From: Rhynochetos jubatus
Lineage: Eukaryota; Chordata; Aves; Eurypygiformes; Rhynochetidae
Reading direction: 5' to 3'
DNA length: 64,000 nucleotides
Assembly: GCA_027574665.1 (NCBI GenBank)
Contig: CM050652.1
Location: forward strand, 39,495,631-39,559,630
Positions 38,706 to 50,533 of the stretch are shown piece by piece. The notes under the pieces are model-generated. The model was not told the origin of the DNA. It was given only the letters and a program-made list of their open reading frames with translations, and did no database searches. How positions within the stretch are numbered: the first letter of the stretch is position 1; the number at the start of each line of letters is the position of its first letter. The position numbers and the translations under genes are program-made.

Positions 38706-39317
38706 TGTCTTAGCTTTGCACCAGCTAGTCTGTGTTTTGCTTCACCCCATAGCACATCAAGCCGCATAGGTAGTGCCATCCCAGGACCTGCGGCACTGCA
38801 GGACCGGCGGGGAGTGGGTGGGGATGTGAGTGGAAAGGCTTGTGGTTGGGCAGGACCCTGGGAAGGGGAAGGGTCTGAGGGGGCTTCCGGCCGAGGGGGC
38901 TGGGGGTTTGTTTGTGGTGGGACCTCGTGGCGAGTGGTTGGTGCTCCGGGCAGAGCCAGCGTCTTGCCGGGCAGATCGGTCTGGGAGTCGGGGTTTGAAA
39001 GTTTTTTTCTCTCTCTTACTCTCTCGGCCCCCCGGCGGTTTCGTGGGGGGTTTGCTCCCTCTGGGTGGGTTTTCTTTCCTTTTTTCCCTTCTTGGGGTGG
39101 GATCCTGTATCATTTGTTCTACCCTCTTCCTCTGTTCTTTAAATTACTCATTAGCACTAGCATTGTTAGTAACTCCCTAAGTTTCATTTCTATAATTAAA
39201 TAGTTCTTATCTCAACTCCTACAGGCTTTTCTCGGTTTGTTCCTCCGACCCTTCCTCACCGGGAGGAGGTGGGGGGGGCCGGGAGGGGGAGAGAAGGCTT
39301 GTCGTGAAACTACGACA
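38706..39317 (+). mobile_element. solo LTR, avian ERV-L type (612 bp)
   Basis: A GC- and CpG-rich block stands out sharply in AT-rich DNA. It starts TGTCTTAG and ends CTACGACA, an 8-bp inverted repeat with one mismatch, and is flanked by GCAAG on both sides. The right part (ATTAAATAGTTCTTATCTCAAC, then a CCGACCCTTCCTCACC and GGGAGG hairpin-like stretch, then GTGAAACTACGACA) has the arrangement of the abundant bird ERV-L LTR whose 3' end reads TTTATCTCAACCC..CCGATTCTC..GGTTAAACCACGACA. No internal retroviral sequence, primer site or second LTR follows, so the provirus was lost by recombination between LTRs. Three open frames of 116-129 codons inside are by-products of its GC content. Intact ends and retained CpG suggest a fairly recent insertion. 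Confidence 0.87.
39195..39200 (+). terminator. poly(A) signal ATTAAA inside the LTR
   Basis: ATTAAA sits just before TAGTTCTTATCTCAAC, at the place where this LTR type carries its polyadenylation signal (R/U5 side). It could still act as a transcription end site. Confidence 0.6.
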
Positions 39318-39322
39318 GCAAG
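39318..39322. repeat. target-site duplication, right copy (GCAAG)
   Basis: Exact repeat of 38701-38705, fixing the right end of the LTR at the A of CTACGACA. Confidence 0.85.
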
Positions 39323-42300
39323 CCAGAGAATAAAGCTGTAAGTGGTCTTACTGGCGCAAACATGTTCAAACTGAATGTTACAGGCCGAAGGCATTATTAT
39401 TTAGCACAGAAACTCTCGAATCTGTTAAATGACAATTCATTCTATCATGAATATTAAAAATGGAAACAACTACATCAAGTTTTGTAAAACATTAAGAAAT
39501 TTAACAGTAAGTTATTTCTACCTATTTTTATGGTACCAAACACAGAAGAAAAGGTAAAAATATCTCCTATTAATCAGAAACCCAGTAGGTGACTTGATTT
39601 GAATGATATAATTTGAACTTCACCCTTCTCATCCAGTGACAAAATAAATTTTGTTTATACAATAATACATTATAATTTACAAATGACTGTATCATACATT
39701 ATCACATCTACTTAAAAGATAGTCCATTTCCAAATGAATATAATCTTTTTGATTGGAAGAGGAAAATCAAGGAGAAAAGTGGCAATGCTAATGTGAAATC
39801 CTTTCTGATTTTCATGAGGTATTTCAACATTCTTGTTCTACTATATAATATGGTATGGCAACGTACCATATTTAATATTGTATGGCAGCATAGCATTCAG
39901 AAGCACAAAGTGCGTAAGGTGTCAAGTTGCTCTCCACCATGTTTATGTGTGATTTTGGATGCCCAGGGCAATTTTCACAATATGGCATTACAGAAGACTG
40001 TAAGTACAATAAAACATTTCCTACAGTTAAGAGTGTCCCCTTGGCACTCCCAGTCTTTCAGGTCAAGCTCTTCATTCATTACATTAGACTTGTGGGGCTT
40101 TTACAAATACTGTTTTGTAAAGAACTGAAGGATGTGCCATCTGTCCAAAATGGCCATTCAGTATGGTGAGGGAATACTGTGTGTGGTCTCACACAACACT
40201 AAATGGAGTTGTCTACAGCTGGAATGCAATGGGCACCTACAGCTTTAGTTGAGAGTATTTTAAAGATGTTTATAAAATTATCAAGAGGGGTGATCAAGAA
40301 TCTATAAATCCATGTGTTATTGTTTTTCTCTTATTTTCTCATAAATTTCCACAGCTGGGTGCTTTCATTTTTCCTTGAGATGAAAAGATGAACAGTTGGT
40401 CCTAGTTATCATTGAAAAGGAGGCTTTATCTAGGAATATTATAAAATAAGTTACCTTTTGTCTTATTGTCAAATATTGGTCCAAATATTTTGCTTTTTCT
40501 TCTTGCAAAGTTCTCACTGACTTTAACCGTGGATGTTTGAGTTCCCTTGGCTGAAATTTTGCACATACAAGCAAAGGTGCTACAAAAAATAACCAACCAA
40601 ACACCTCAGGAAAGATGACACAATTGTGACTGTTATTATAATGGTAGTGAGAGTAATCTCACAGCAATGATGGCAGGATCAGGCCCCATGACAGACACTA
40701 GAGGCAACTGTTCTAAAGCATTGCTTCAGGAAAAAAGAAAAATACGACTTCCTCTAATGTTATTGTCATTTCATTAAAGAAGAATCACAGAAGAATTATT
40801 TTAACAGAAAGGCAAAATTATTTTTAATTGCTTTTGCCTTAAAAACAATTTGAACAATTTTTATTAAAGCAAGAGACTCCCCCACTTCACATTCCCACAT
40901 ACATACAAATATTTATTCTCCTCAACCCTCAAGAGATTATTGATTTCTGTAGCCTCGTGGGGTCTTTTGCTCCTAACACAAACTCTCTTTGTCTTCCATT
41001 CCATCAAAAGAAAAAAACCTTTGGGCAGTCTGACAGGCTAGTGCACTACCACCTAGCCTACCTAGAGCATTTTTTAGGGAGAAAAACATTTTGTGTTGTA
41101 TTTGAACATTCTTTCTTCATACCACTATTACATGTTAAATTTTCAGTGCCTTAAGCAACTGATTGATAGTAATTACCTGTATAATGCACACTAGGGCTTG
41201 GCTGTTGTTTCAAATGGCACCTACACCTAAGATACTTCAACTTCTTTGCTTTATTATCCCTTACTGCATATGTAACCCTCTCAGGTAACATAGTACATTT
41301 TTGGTTTTAAGATCACAACATGTACTAATAAGAAGTGCCTGAGGGGAGGTTGTTAGAACCAAGAGTAACTGAGTCCTTTATGCTGCCTGTATGTCCTTTT
41401 CTGCATGGCGTTTCCCTTCTTGCCCTTGTTGCTGCTTTTGCAAAAAATCGGGCTGAAAAGGTTGCATTCTACCTGGAAGTCAGCAGTCATTGTTCCTGGT
41501 CTGTCATCACCTCTCTGAGAGGAAACAGTAAACAGTGCTTAATTGTTGATGTAAAAATAACCATTATATGTGAACTAATAACAATCATGGTGAGTATAAG
41601 TGCAAGTCTAATTTTGGACACCTGGACAAGTACCATTGTGTCCCAAAGGCACAAGTTACATAATATTCATGCTGAAAATACAATAAGGCAAAATTGTTTC
41701 ATTTTTGCAAATTATACCCTGTTGGGTTTTTTTTTTTTTTCTTTTCTTGAAATGCTTAGACCAGAAAACTTTTATGTTTTTAATCATTCTGGAATCACTA
41801 TCACAGTTTTCCTTTCTACATGAACAATTCCAGCCAGATAAAACCCTGCTACAGTTTGAATTATAAGCAGGTTTGGTAGAGAGAGATTGGTAGTTCTGCT
41901 GTGTTTTATTCCCACTTTTATTTCTTGCAAGAGGAAAGAATTGAGAAGAGGATTTCTGTTTTATTGGGTTCTTGTTTTCTTTTTAGCTTCAAAAAAAGAT
42001 AATAGTTTTCAATAGCAATAGTGCTTTTCACTAAAGAACCGGAATGGGAAAAAGATTATTGCCTAGCAAACATTAACTTGTGTCATGAGGATAATTATCT
42101 TTTCTTAAATGTGAGAAATTTTTGGATTTGTGGCTAGCTAAAACTGGCACACTGCAGAAGAGTTCAGTGTGATTTACAGGAGCAAAACATCAAGTCCTCA
42201 TAGTTCAACATCTCTTTATTTTGCTCACTATCCTTGTGGAAAAGATGCTTTTGGAAAGCCAACATAATCCCCAAGAGTAATCTCCTAAAGAAAACTTTGG

Positions 42301-45300
42301 CAATGCATTTCAGCCCTGAAGACGTCTCTGGCACAACCAATACAACCTACATAACTGATTCTTTATTACCAGATACCTACAGATTGTAATTGCCACAAAA
42401 CAGAAGAAAACATAATGCTTGATGAAAATAATTCACCTTTTCAAATTAAATTATGGATACTTTGGTTCAGCAAGATGAAGAAAAATTAATGTTTTTTGGA
42501 ACACTAGGATGTCTTAAAGTTTAGAAAGAGCTTGAGATCTAAATCTTTCAATTTTTTCTGAAATAACGCATCTGCAAGCATTCTAAGCTGAAATGCAATT
42601 CCTTTGGAAACAATCTGGACTATTTCAGTCATTTGGAGAGCAGTTTGGAGAAGGTCAAATGTGCTCCATAGCACCCTCTGAATAATTTTCTTTCAGTAAT
42701 TGTTATCACTTGCAGTAAGAACCTGTTACCATTTGTAGTAAGAACCAATTATAAGCTTTACTACTTTAACTTACTAACCATCCCAAAGAATATCATCATC
42801 CTCTGGTTATTGTTCATCCTGATACAATCCCTGCCCAAATGAAACTGGTATTTTATCCAGCAGGAGTAAGTGTTCTACTTGTGTGAAAGCTTTGTGCAGT
42901 TACTCTGCAGAAAGTACATTCTACTTCTTTACTGTACATATCTACCTGAGCACATTTATGACAGTACGTAGCATAATAAAAGCCCTTATACACATTATTA
43001 GTATTATAACAATTATGTGTAGACAAGCTGAAGTTTGTATATTCATCCAGATGCAAATTTGCATACATCTAAGATGAAAATGTGGGCATCATACTTTTTG
43101 CACTGGTGAATGAATTCTGAAGAGATATAGCAATAACAAAATCCATAGTGTTGATATAGATCCCCAATAATTCTCCCAATCTTATAGTAGAAAAAAATAA
43201 ATCCACCAAAATCCCACATTTAGAAATACTGCAGGGAAGAGATTGGCAAGAGAAGGATGCTTTTTTTGATGTGCTATACATCATTGGTAAAATCACTGCA
43301 GGAATGAAATGTTTGAGCCTAGGATCTGCACTTTAAATAATTTTGAATAGATTTCTGTATGTAGCTGGTTTTGAAGACTACAATTGTTCTGCAGTTTCAC
43401 TGTGCAATCACCTTTGCTTATGCCTGGTATCCTACTTATTAACAAGCTGATCTTTTTGGGTAAGTTCTATTGATAGTTTTGATGGAGTTCAGGCAAAGAG
43501 AATAAGCACACCTGCTTTTTCTGATATGAAGCATTTAAGTTTGTTGTCTCTACCGAGAGGTTCTCTTTTTGAATCTGTGATGCTTCTATTTTAAGATGCA
43601 AAACAGGAGTCATGACAGCTCAAACTTACAGAGTAGATCATATTTGCTTAATGCTTTGGAAAAACAGGGGAATATCTTGTCACTGTTGCAGTCAGTGGAA
43701 ATAGGGTTGGATTTCACCTTTACTCATTATAACTCAAATTACCAATCTATAGACAGAGTCCTAATAATTGTTACCTGCTATTAGAAATTGCAGAGAAATA
43801 TTTGATTGGTTACACACATTTCCAAGTATTTGAATAATCTAATCTTCCTATACCAGTGCTGTTTTGAAGTTTGGTGCATTTTTTTTAGAAGGAAAAAATA
43901 TTTATCTCAATCTAGATTTCAAATACTCAGTAACCACAGATAAACCAAAGACATCTTTAGCAAAAGAGCACATCAGTCCATCTGTATCCTGCTGCTCAGC
44001 CACCGAAATATTTTCTGAAACACAGCTGGCTGTGTCTACTCTTTTCCTTATCTTTACCTTTGTGACATGTAAGAAAATAAAATCTTTCAATTAGAAAATA
44101 AAAATGGAGAATAACAATGAAGAAAAATTAAACTAAAGAAATCATTTACCCAACAGGAAACAGAAGATGAATTTTTAATTTTTTTTTTCTAAATACATGA
44201 TCAGAAGAAAGTGGTTTAGATGTACATCTCCAATACATGTCTGACCTTTCAATATTCGTGCTAGAAGCAGACTGATTTCTTGTTTCTTAAAGGAAAATCC
44301 AAAATAAAACAAATAAATAAGTTTACTGAAGCTAAAATTGTGCTATCATTCGTTAAGGCCAGAGTCAGGCCAGACATTGTCCCTTCTCTGATATGAGTCA
44401 AGGGCTGATTTTGTTTAGGTACACTAAAGATATTTTCTTTCATATGGAGAGATTAAACACTACCATAAAGTCAATGCTTTCTTATTATAACACCTGCTCC
44501 TCTTACTTTTTTTGGACATATACTCAGTTTGAAGGAGAAAACGACAAACTGATAATGGTCGGCCATATTCTCTATTTTCTTACCAGATCCTCTTAACTGG
44601 CCCATTCTGTCCTCTAAGTAATTAAGTCAGACACAGAAATATCTGCAATGTGTTCAGAAACACAATTATCTATTTTATTATAGAGCCTATCTAGAACATC
44701 CAAGTTGTATTATTTTTAACAATTACAACAATTTTTGCCCTCAGCTACATGCTCTCATTTATCCCATTAGAGTTGACAGGAGAAAAATGAGTATTGGGCC
44801 AGAAGTTACTTTTAGTGCCTAACTTTTTCTGTTTCTACTTTCCTTCGTATCTTCTTTTCCATTGCCCTGCATACTCTGTTCATTTCATCATTGCATCTTT
44901 GCAAACAGAGTACAAATTAAGTGTAAAACATTACCATGTCTGATCATTGATGTTAAGTAAGTTCTCACATTTAAATGACTACATAGTTAGAAATGTAACA
45001 AAGAACCAGTACTCTTGTTTTTTTGAAAGTTTGAATCAGGCTGAAAGTTTATTGCAGTGAGCCCAGAAGGTGAGAAATCAATAAGGACACAACACTAACT
45101 CCAGAAAGAAGATCAGGGATGCAGCAAAAGCACTAATTTTTTTTGGCCAGTTTTCCATGACAGATCTGCCAGACCCATCACTGCAGTATCTTCCCTGACT
45201 TTTGTGTGACAACGGTGTATTTTTTAATGTAAGGCAGACAATATATCCATGGTACTCAGAAAGCAAAAGAACTTTAAAACACTCTGCAGATAGGAGCAGA

Positions 45301-46458
45301 AATGGTGTTGTATGAGAAAATTCTCCACTTTTCCCATCTGCTCTAAAACAATAAGATTATCATGAGCTACAGTTTCCTGGAACAGGGTCTGTAGTTTGTA
45401 TGTAGAATTCTGATATACCCATCAATGCTGTCCATTCAAAAAGCTTGATTAGAAGAATTGTTGATTTCTGTCTTGGTGTATCTCCTCCTATCCTGATAAC
45501 GTATGACATTTTGAGAAGGAAGAAGAGGAAAGTATTGAAGATAGTGTATGGTAAAACACTAAATAGCCTCATTTGGCTGCTTTCAGCACAGTTCATCAGT
45601 CAGAAAAGCATCATGAACAACAAAATATTCTTTTGCTCACATCAGACATAATGGACCTGAAGAAAACCCAAATATCTAATTTCCTTGTTAGGCAGGTTTG
45701 TACATGCAACCCAAAACCAGAGAAGAGAGTTAGAGCTATATAGAGGGAAAAATCCATACAATTTTCTTAATACTTTCTTAATACTCTCGTCTGCTTGCTG
45801 AAGAAAATTACCAGTGGAAGTTTATTTTATAGCTTTATATATAGTAAAACATACACTTCAGCAGTCTCTAGACTTGGATGGATTTGAAAATGTTAACAAG
45901 ATCTACTAAAAGAAGATAATTGTAAAAGAAAGGGATTTCATAATAAAATTAATTGACATTCAATTTCCTTCATTTTCCTTTCCTTTCTTCCTCTTTGTCT
46001 ACAGGACCCCACTCTATCTGTCTTGGTGCCACAGACATTCATTCTTAAGTAGAGCCAGTTTAGGCACCAGATTTTCCATATCAAGACAATCCTATGCTCG
46101 TGCTAGTATTCAGAACAGAATAAATTCAGCTAGAATTACCCAAAGATGTCGTAGTCTTATAGTAACTTTACAGTTTATTAGGTTTCTGCCCTCAACTCAC
46201 TCTCTTAGCCCTGTCTTGTGAAAATAAGCCATGTAAAATATGCTGTGTACAGCCATTTCTAAGTCTCTTGCAGGATTCCAGTCTAAATTCACCTTCTGAT
46301 TTCACCCCCAGGTTGCCTTGATTTATGAAATCCATAGCTCTTCTGATATGTTTGACAGGTGACAATTTACACAGGCTCCCTATGACTAGACTGAACAAAG
46401 GCAAAGGTCTAGGAGACAGAGACGCCCAGATAATTGGTACTGTGGAGCAGACACTCAC
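39323..46458. other. unique sequence with one candidate - strand exon
   Basis: About 7 kb of AT-rich DNA. Besides the exon candidate at 40455-40579 it holds the longest open frame outside repeats (41335-41823, + strand, 162 codons, not recognisable, running through a T-tract at 41727-41740) and a degenerate direct repeat of GTAAGAACC units near 42694-42755. No dispersed repeat recognised. Confidence 0.4.
40455..40579 (-). CDS. candidate 125-nt internal exon on the - strand (unrecognised)
   Basis: On the - strand a strong acceptor (GGTTATTTTTTGTAG) precedes 125 bases. Two leftover bases are followed by 41 open codons ending in AAG, directly before a donor GTAACT. The translation contains KFQPRELKHPRLKSVR and TLQEEKAKYLDQYLTIRQK, charged and leucine-spaced like a coiled coil or helical segment. 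The frame is open beyond both splice sites. I recognise no family. The length, phase fit and composition make it the best single exon candidate here, but chance cannot be excluded. Confidence 0.25.
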
Positions 46459-46507
46459 CTATGCATGACAACTTGCACCCCAGTAAGGGAGACGTCAAAG
46501 TGCACCA
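46459..46507 (-). CDS. candidate 49-nt exon on the - strand (unrecognised)
   Basis: A pyrimidine-rich acceptor (CAACTGCTTCCACTTCTGACCAG on the - strand, last 20 bases considered) precedes 49 bases and a strong donor GTGAGTGT. One frame reads VHFDVSLTGVQVVMH, a beta-strand-like alternation. Another (WCTLTSPLLGCKLSCI plus one base) is the only one in phase with the candidate at 40455-40579. Those two readings conflict, which weakens the case. Confidence 0.15.
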
Positions 46508-48295
46508 CTGGTCAGAAGTGGAAGCAGTTGGAAACATGAACAGGAGCATGACCAGAAGTATCTTTTGTGATAGATGATAACTCATGTTCCCTGAAACACT
46601 TCGAACAACTTTTTCAATGAAATATCCTATCCCTTATTTTTAAATCATTATCCATATTTTCAGGCTTGGAGTAATTTAATTAAAGTGACCGTCATATTAC
46701 ATACCTTCACAACTGACTCATGGAAGAGGTGCAGGGACATGAGGTTGGGCTGGAGCTGCTGTACTTCAGAGGGTCAGATGCTGAGCAATATTGTGGGGGC
46801 TGGGTGCATCTTACAGTTAAAATATACAGACTGACACTGGCAAGGAAAAGACATGCCATTACTACTCATGGAAAGAAAACTGTATTACAGGAATATCTCC
46901 TTTCACAGACAAAAAAAGAAAACTCACAAAACCCCAATGGTTTTGAAAACACTGATTTTTATATTGTTTACCTCAATTGTATACTGGAATAACAATGCAT
47001 CTCATTTCTGTCATAGGAGCTGCTTGAAAAACTAACTATTTGAAAAGAAAGGCCAGAAAACACAAGCCCAAATTCGAGGTATTCAGGTTTTTCATTTGAC
47101 TGGTGTGCAGTAAAATGCAACCTTTGTCTGAAGGACAGGAACTTCTGTTTCATCATTGAATTTACTTTTCTATGTCCTAGTGCATCTCACCACTCTTCCT
47201 CTGGTTTCCTCTTTCCTGCACAAAAGGTGCAGCTGCTTTCTAGACTGTTGAATTGCGTGTGCAACTACACTGAGTGATGGTAATGGGGGTGAGATGAGTG
47301 AGGTGCTTTGATGTTTTCATGCAAACATTTATATAAAATAATTCTACATTTAACTTGATTTCCCATAGATTTCAAGAGCAGTGTTTGCAAAAGACCACTT
47401 TCGAAGGTGGATAAAGCATTAAAAATGCTAAAGCCATTTGGAAAATATTTGACTGGATGTCTACAGAGAGGGGAGTGATTAAAATAAAAGCAATAGGAAA
47501 GATTAAATCACCAGTTTTGACAAACTTCCTATTTAATTTTTTTATATATATTACAGTTATAAAAGTGTCACATTTTCAAATTAAAAAGTTCACTTTTCTG
47601 TTGGAATAGTTTCATCTGTTTTCTAATAAAATACATGAAGCTCTTAATTAAAATAGGATATTTTCAAATTATAAAACCAAGAACGTGTCTATTGTCTTAA
47701 TACCTCTTATGAACATATTCAGTTCATTATAACTTTTTAGATAAAACTTGGAATCTCTACTTGAAGCAATAATGTACTTTAAATACTGATTTATTTTTTT
47801 TTCTGAGAAAGTGATTTCCTACCAGTGTCAATCTTCTTCAAAATGTGGCAATAAATTACACTGCTTCCCAAAACCAGACATTTAGTGGCTCCCTTGAAAG
47901 ATAGATAGCTCATTGTTGATAGGACAAGACAACAGGAACTTTACTAAAATAAACCATAATGACAGTAAGCAGAAAGTCTTCTGTTCTGCACTCTCTACTT
48001 ATAATCCTTTATTCACCTTTCCCCTTCTCTGCAGTAGGTGAGTGCTAACAGGACCATATAATCTGTCCTTTGAGCTCATCTGAATTACCTTCTAAATTTA
48101 CTGCACTTCAGGGCTTACCTACCCTTCCCAAAAATATGCACTGCAGGAGTGAAAAGTATTTTAAGGAAAGATAGCAACTGTACAGTTTTGCTCTGAATAA
48201 GGAGCAGAGAGGAGCCATGCTAACCCTGAAGCATTCCAGGGAATTACCTGTGATTCAGAAAAGCCTGTCTGGTGGTGGTTTGGTTTGTTTTGGGC

Positions 48296-48319
48296 TTTTT
48301 TTTTTTTTTTTTTTTTTTT
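48296..48319. repeat. poly(T) run, 24 bases
   Basis: Preceded by GGTTTGGTTTGTTTTGGGC, so the whole is a decayed T-rich tract. It could be the tail of a retroposed piece on the - strand, but no body is recognised. Confidence 0.85.
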
Positions 48320-48470
48320 AACTTGAGGCATGGTAGGGAATAATTTCCATCCTTATTTATAAGGAAATAGTTTATCATCTTCTTCCCTTTATTGCAAATT
48401 AACTGTGCCAGCTGCCACAGTGAGGAGACCAATATCTGTCCTTTAGTCCTTGCTGACTAGGCTTCACCAG

Positions 48471-48507
48471 TCTTTTTTTCTTTCTTTCTTTTTTTTTTTT
48501 TTTTTTT
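48471..48507. repeat. T and TTTC-repeat tract
   Basis: T-runs around three CTTT units; simple sequence prone to length change. Confidence 0.85.
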
Positions 48508-48699
48508 GATTATGCATCTTTCTGGGTAACTACAGAATTAACCATGTAGTGAGTAGGAGCCCCAGTGAATTAACATATACTCTTGTTGAATATTCAGGGA
48601 TGCCAAGCAGCAGAAGCAACAACTCTTCCTCAGATCTTATATGACTTCTTAATTACTCTATCTTCCATTTTATGGTTCCTCATAAAGCCCATGTGATAG

Positions 48700-48950
48700 A
48701 AAGCAGAAATGCAATATATAAATCAGCCTGCTCCTGCCCTGGATACCTGTTCTCAGCACGAGAGAAGTCCTTTTGCTCCTTCAGCATTGTTTATTTTTAT
48801 TGCTGCTTCTCCCATACAGGCATTGTTGGTAGAGGAGGACATGGGAAATTGTTCCATTTTAAACTCTAGCAGAACAGAGGAACTCCATTTTCTCTGACAA
48901 GCGGTGGACTCTGACAATAAAGAAATGTTGCTACATCTTGGTGTCCTTTT
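48700..48950 (+). mobile_element. possible LTR-like block (TATA box plus poly(A) signal)
   Basis: TATATAAA at 48715-48722 is followed about 200 bases later by AATAAA (48916-48921) and a GT-rich stretch (CTTGGTGTCC, 48938-48947). The string ACAATAAAGAAATGTTGCTA and the following CATCTTGGTGTCC resembles the polyadenylation region of avian retroviral LTRs. I could not find TG..CA ends with a matching target-site duplication, nor any retroviral coding sequence. It could equally be a chance arrangement or the end of an unrelated transcript. Confidence 0.3.
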
Positions 48951-50269
48951 CCAGAAGTGCTTTTGCTTTTAACTCCAGCAGTGGTCAGGTGGAAAATATC
49001 CTCTCACATTTCACATCACAAATTCCAGAACCCAAATCTGCCTCCTGGCAGCTCCCTTCAGGTCCCCAGCTGCAGGAAATACGAAGTCAGAGCACGAAGA
49101 CAGATGCAGGAGCCTGGGGCTGTGGTGAGTCCAGGAGCCAGTCTGCCCCTTTTGTGGGTAAGCGGGCAGGGTCCTACGTTGCCAAGCACCGCTTGTCGGA
49201 AGAAGGTCAGTATGGTTTTGACCAAAGTCTCATCTCCCTTATAACAGGTCAGCCCCGCGCCTGTAGATAGAAATGTCTAAAATTTTCTGTTGTTCCCTAG
49301 GAACCCAGTAGAAAAAGGGTCAAAGTGTTAGTTTTACGTGGGCTGAGGTACCACTAAAGAGGGCAAAAGACATAACTCTTGTGCTGCTCCTATGGACAAC
49401 TTAAGCACCAGCTTTAAGGGATTATTTTGTCCCTTGCAAGATGAGGAAGGTGAAGGTAGGCATGTTTGCACCTACATTTGGTGTTTAAATTCATTAACTG
49501 GAATAACTGTATGTAGTTATGAACCATTTGGTTGCAATATGAACATAAAATTCTGCAAAGAGAATCTGGATCCCAGTTGTCTGTAGCCCCACTCCTGGGT
49601 TGGGGCAGGACATGTGTTCCAGAACACAGACTCTTCAAGACAGCAGCTAAAACAGGAGTTTCAAATACCAGCTGAGTGGTTTGGAGCCTAACACAATTAA
49701 TAGCAATCTCAGAATATATTTTTTTTTTCAGTAGGTCCATTTAATTCCCTTAATTTTGTGATATGATGAAAGACTTAAATGACTTTGGGACAGCTTCGTT
49801 CGTACATTCAAATGTTCTTATATCCGAGGTTATCTGGCTCATGGATCTCAGGAATGTTCACATATGCTGCATACACAATTTTATTGCAATAAATGTCTTT
49901 TAATAATTACTAACCTACATTATTTACAAGTTATCAGTGCTTCTAATTTTTATGAAAAGTTTTAAATTATTTGCAGAGCAGCTATATCACAGATCACAAA
50001 TACTAGGAAAAACTGATTTAGTTAAATCTGTTCATACCAGGATGTTTGCTATGGTGGAAAGTAAGGCTGATACACTTCTTTTGACGTCAGAATGGCAATT
50101 ATTACTTGTCAGTTGTGTCAGCACCTAGTGATTTTTATTGTGCTTCTTTTTTCTCCTAAAACTTTTTAAAAATATTATTTATCAGATATATTTGTAAAAT
50201 AACATGGCAGCTAAAGGACCACTTCAACCTTGAACGGCAAAAAGCAGAGATATTTATGCCTCTCATGGA

Positions 50270-50490
50270 GCAGGGAGATAATAGACCCTATCTGTATAGT
50301 GAGACTGAACCTGGAATGTTGCAGTGAGAGCTTTAGGCACCTCATTTCCTGAAATATAGACAAACAGGATGGAGTCTAGAGAAGGGCAAAGGATAATAAT
50401 CATGAAGATGGAGACATTACTATATAAGGAAAGATTGAAAGTGACTCAGCACTTAGCTATAACAAAGAATAAAAAACTTCAGAAGATAAT
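50270..50490 (+). mobile_element. CR1 LINE fragment, ORF2 C-terminal part
   Basis: TTAGGCACCTCATTTCC, then ACAAACAGGATGGAGTCTAG, then AGAAGGGCAAAGG, then GGAGACATTACTATATAAGG and AAAGATTGAAAGTGACTCAG follow the CR1 order FWAPQYKxxMDxLExVQRRA..LEHLSYEERLRELGLF. All frames are broken and no 3' tail follows; a TA/CA microsatellite starts shortly after. Confidence 0.6.
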
Positions 50491-50502
50491 TGTTCCAAAA
50501 CT

Positions 50503-50533
50503 TATATATATATATATACACACACATGTGTAT
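50503..50533. repeat. (TA)n(CA)n microsatellite
   Basis: About eight TA units run into four CA units and end ATGTGTATA. Confidence 0.9.

Larger units (their letters stand above)
46508..50269. other. unique sequence with an LTR-like block
   Basis: AT-rich DNA with two long T-tracts (48296-48319, 48471-48507). The part at 48700-48950 has promoter and poly(A) signals spaced as in an LTR, and 49020-49260 is more GC- and CpG-rich than its surroundings. No recognisable gene. Confidence 0.4.

Noticed and set aside
38757-39203. Overlapping open frames of 116-129 codons on both strands
   Set aside because: They fall entirely inside the solo LTR and result from its G/C-rich composition.
48119-48140. 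22-nt block on the - strand between a very strong acceptor and GTAAGC donor
   Set aside because: Pairs like this are expected by chance many times in 64 kb, and 22 bases give no usable coding evidence.
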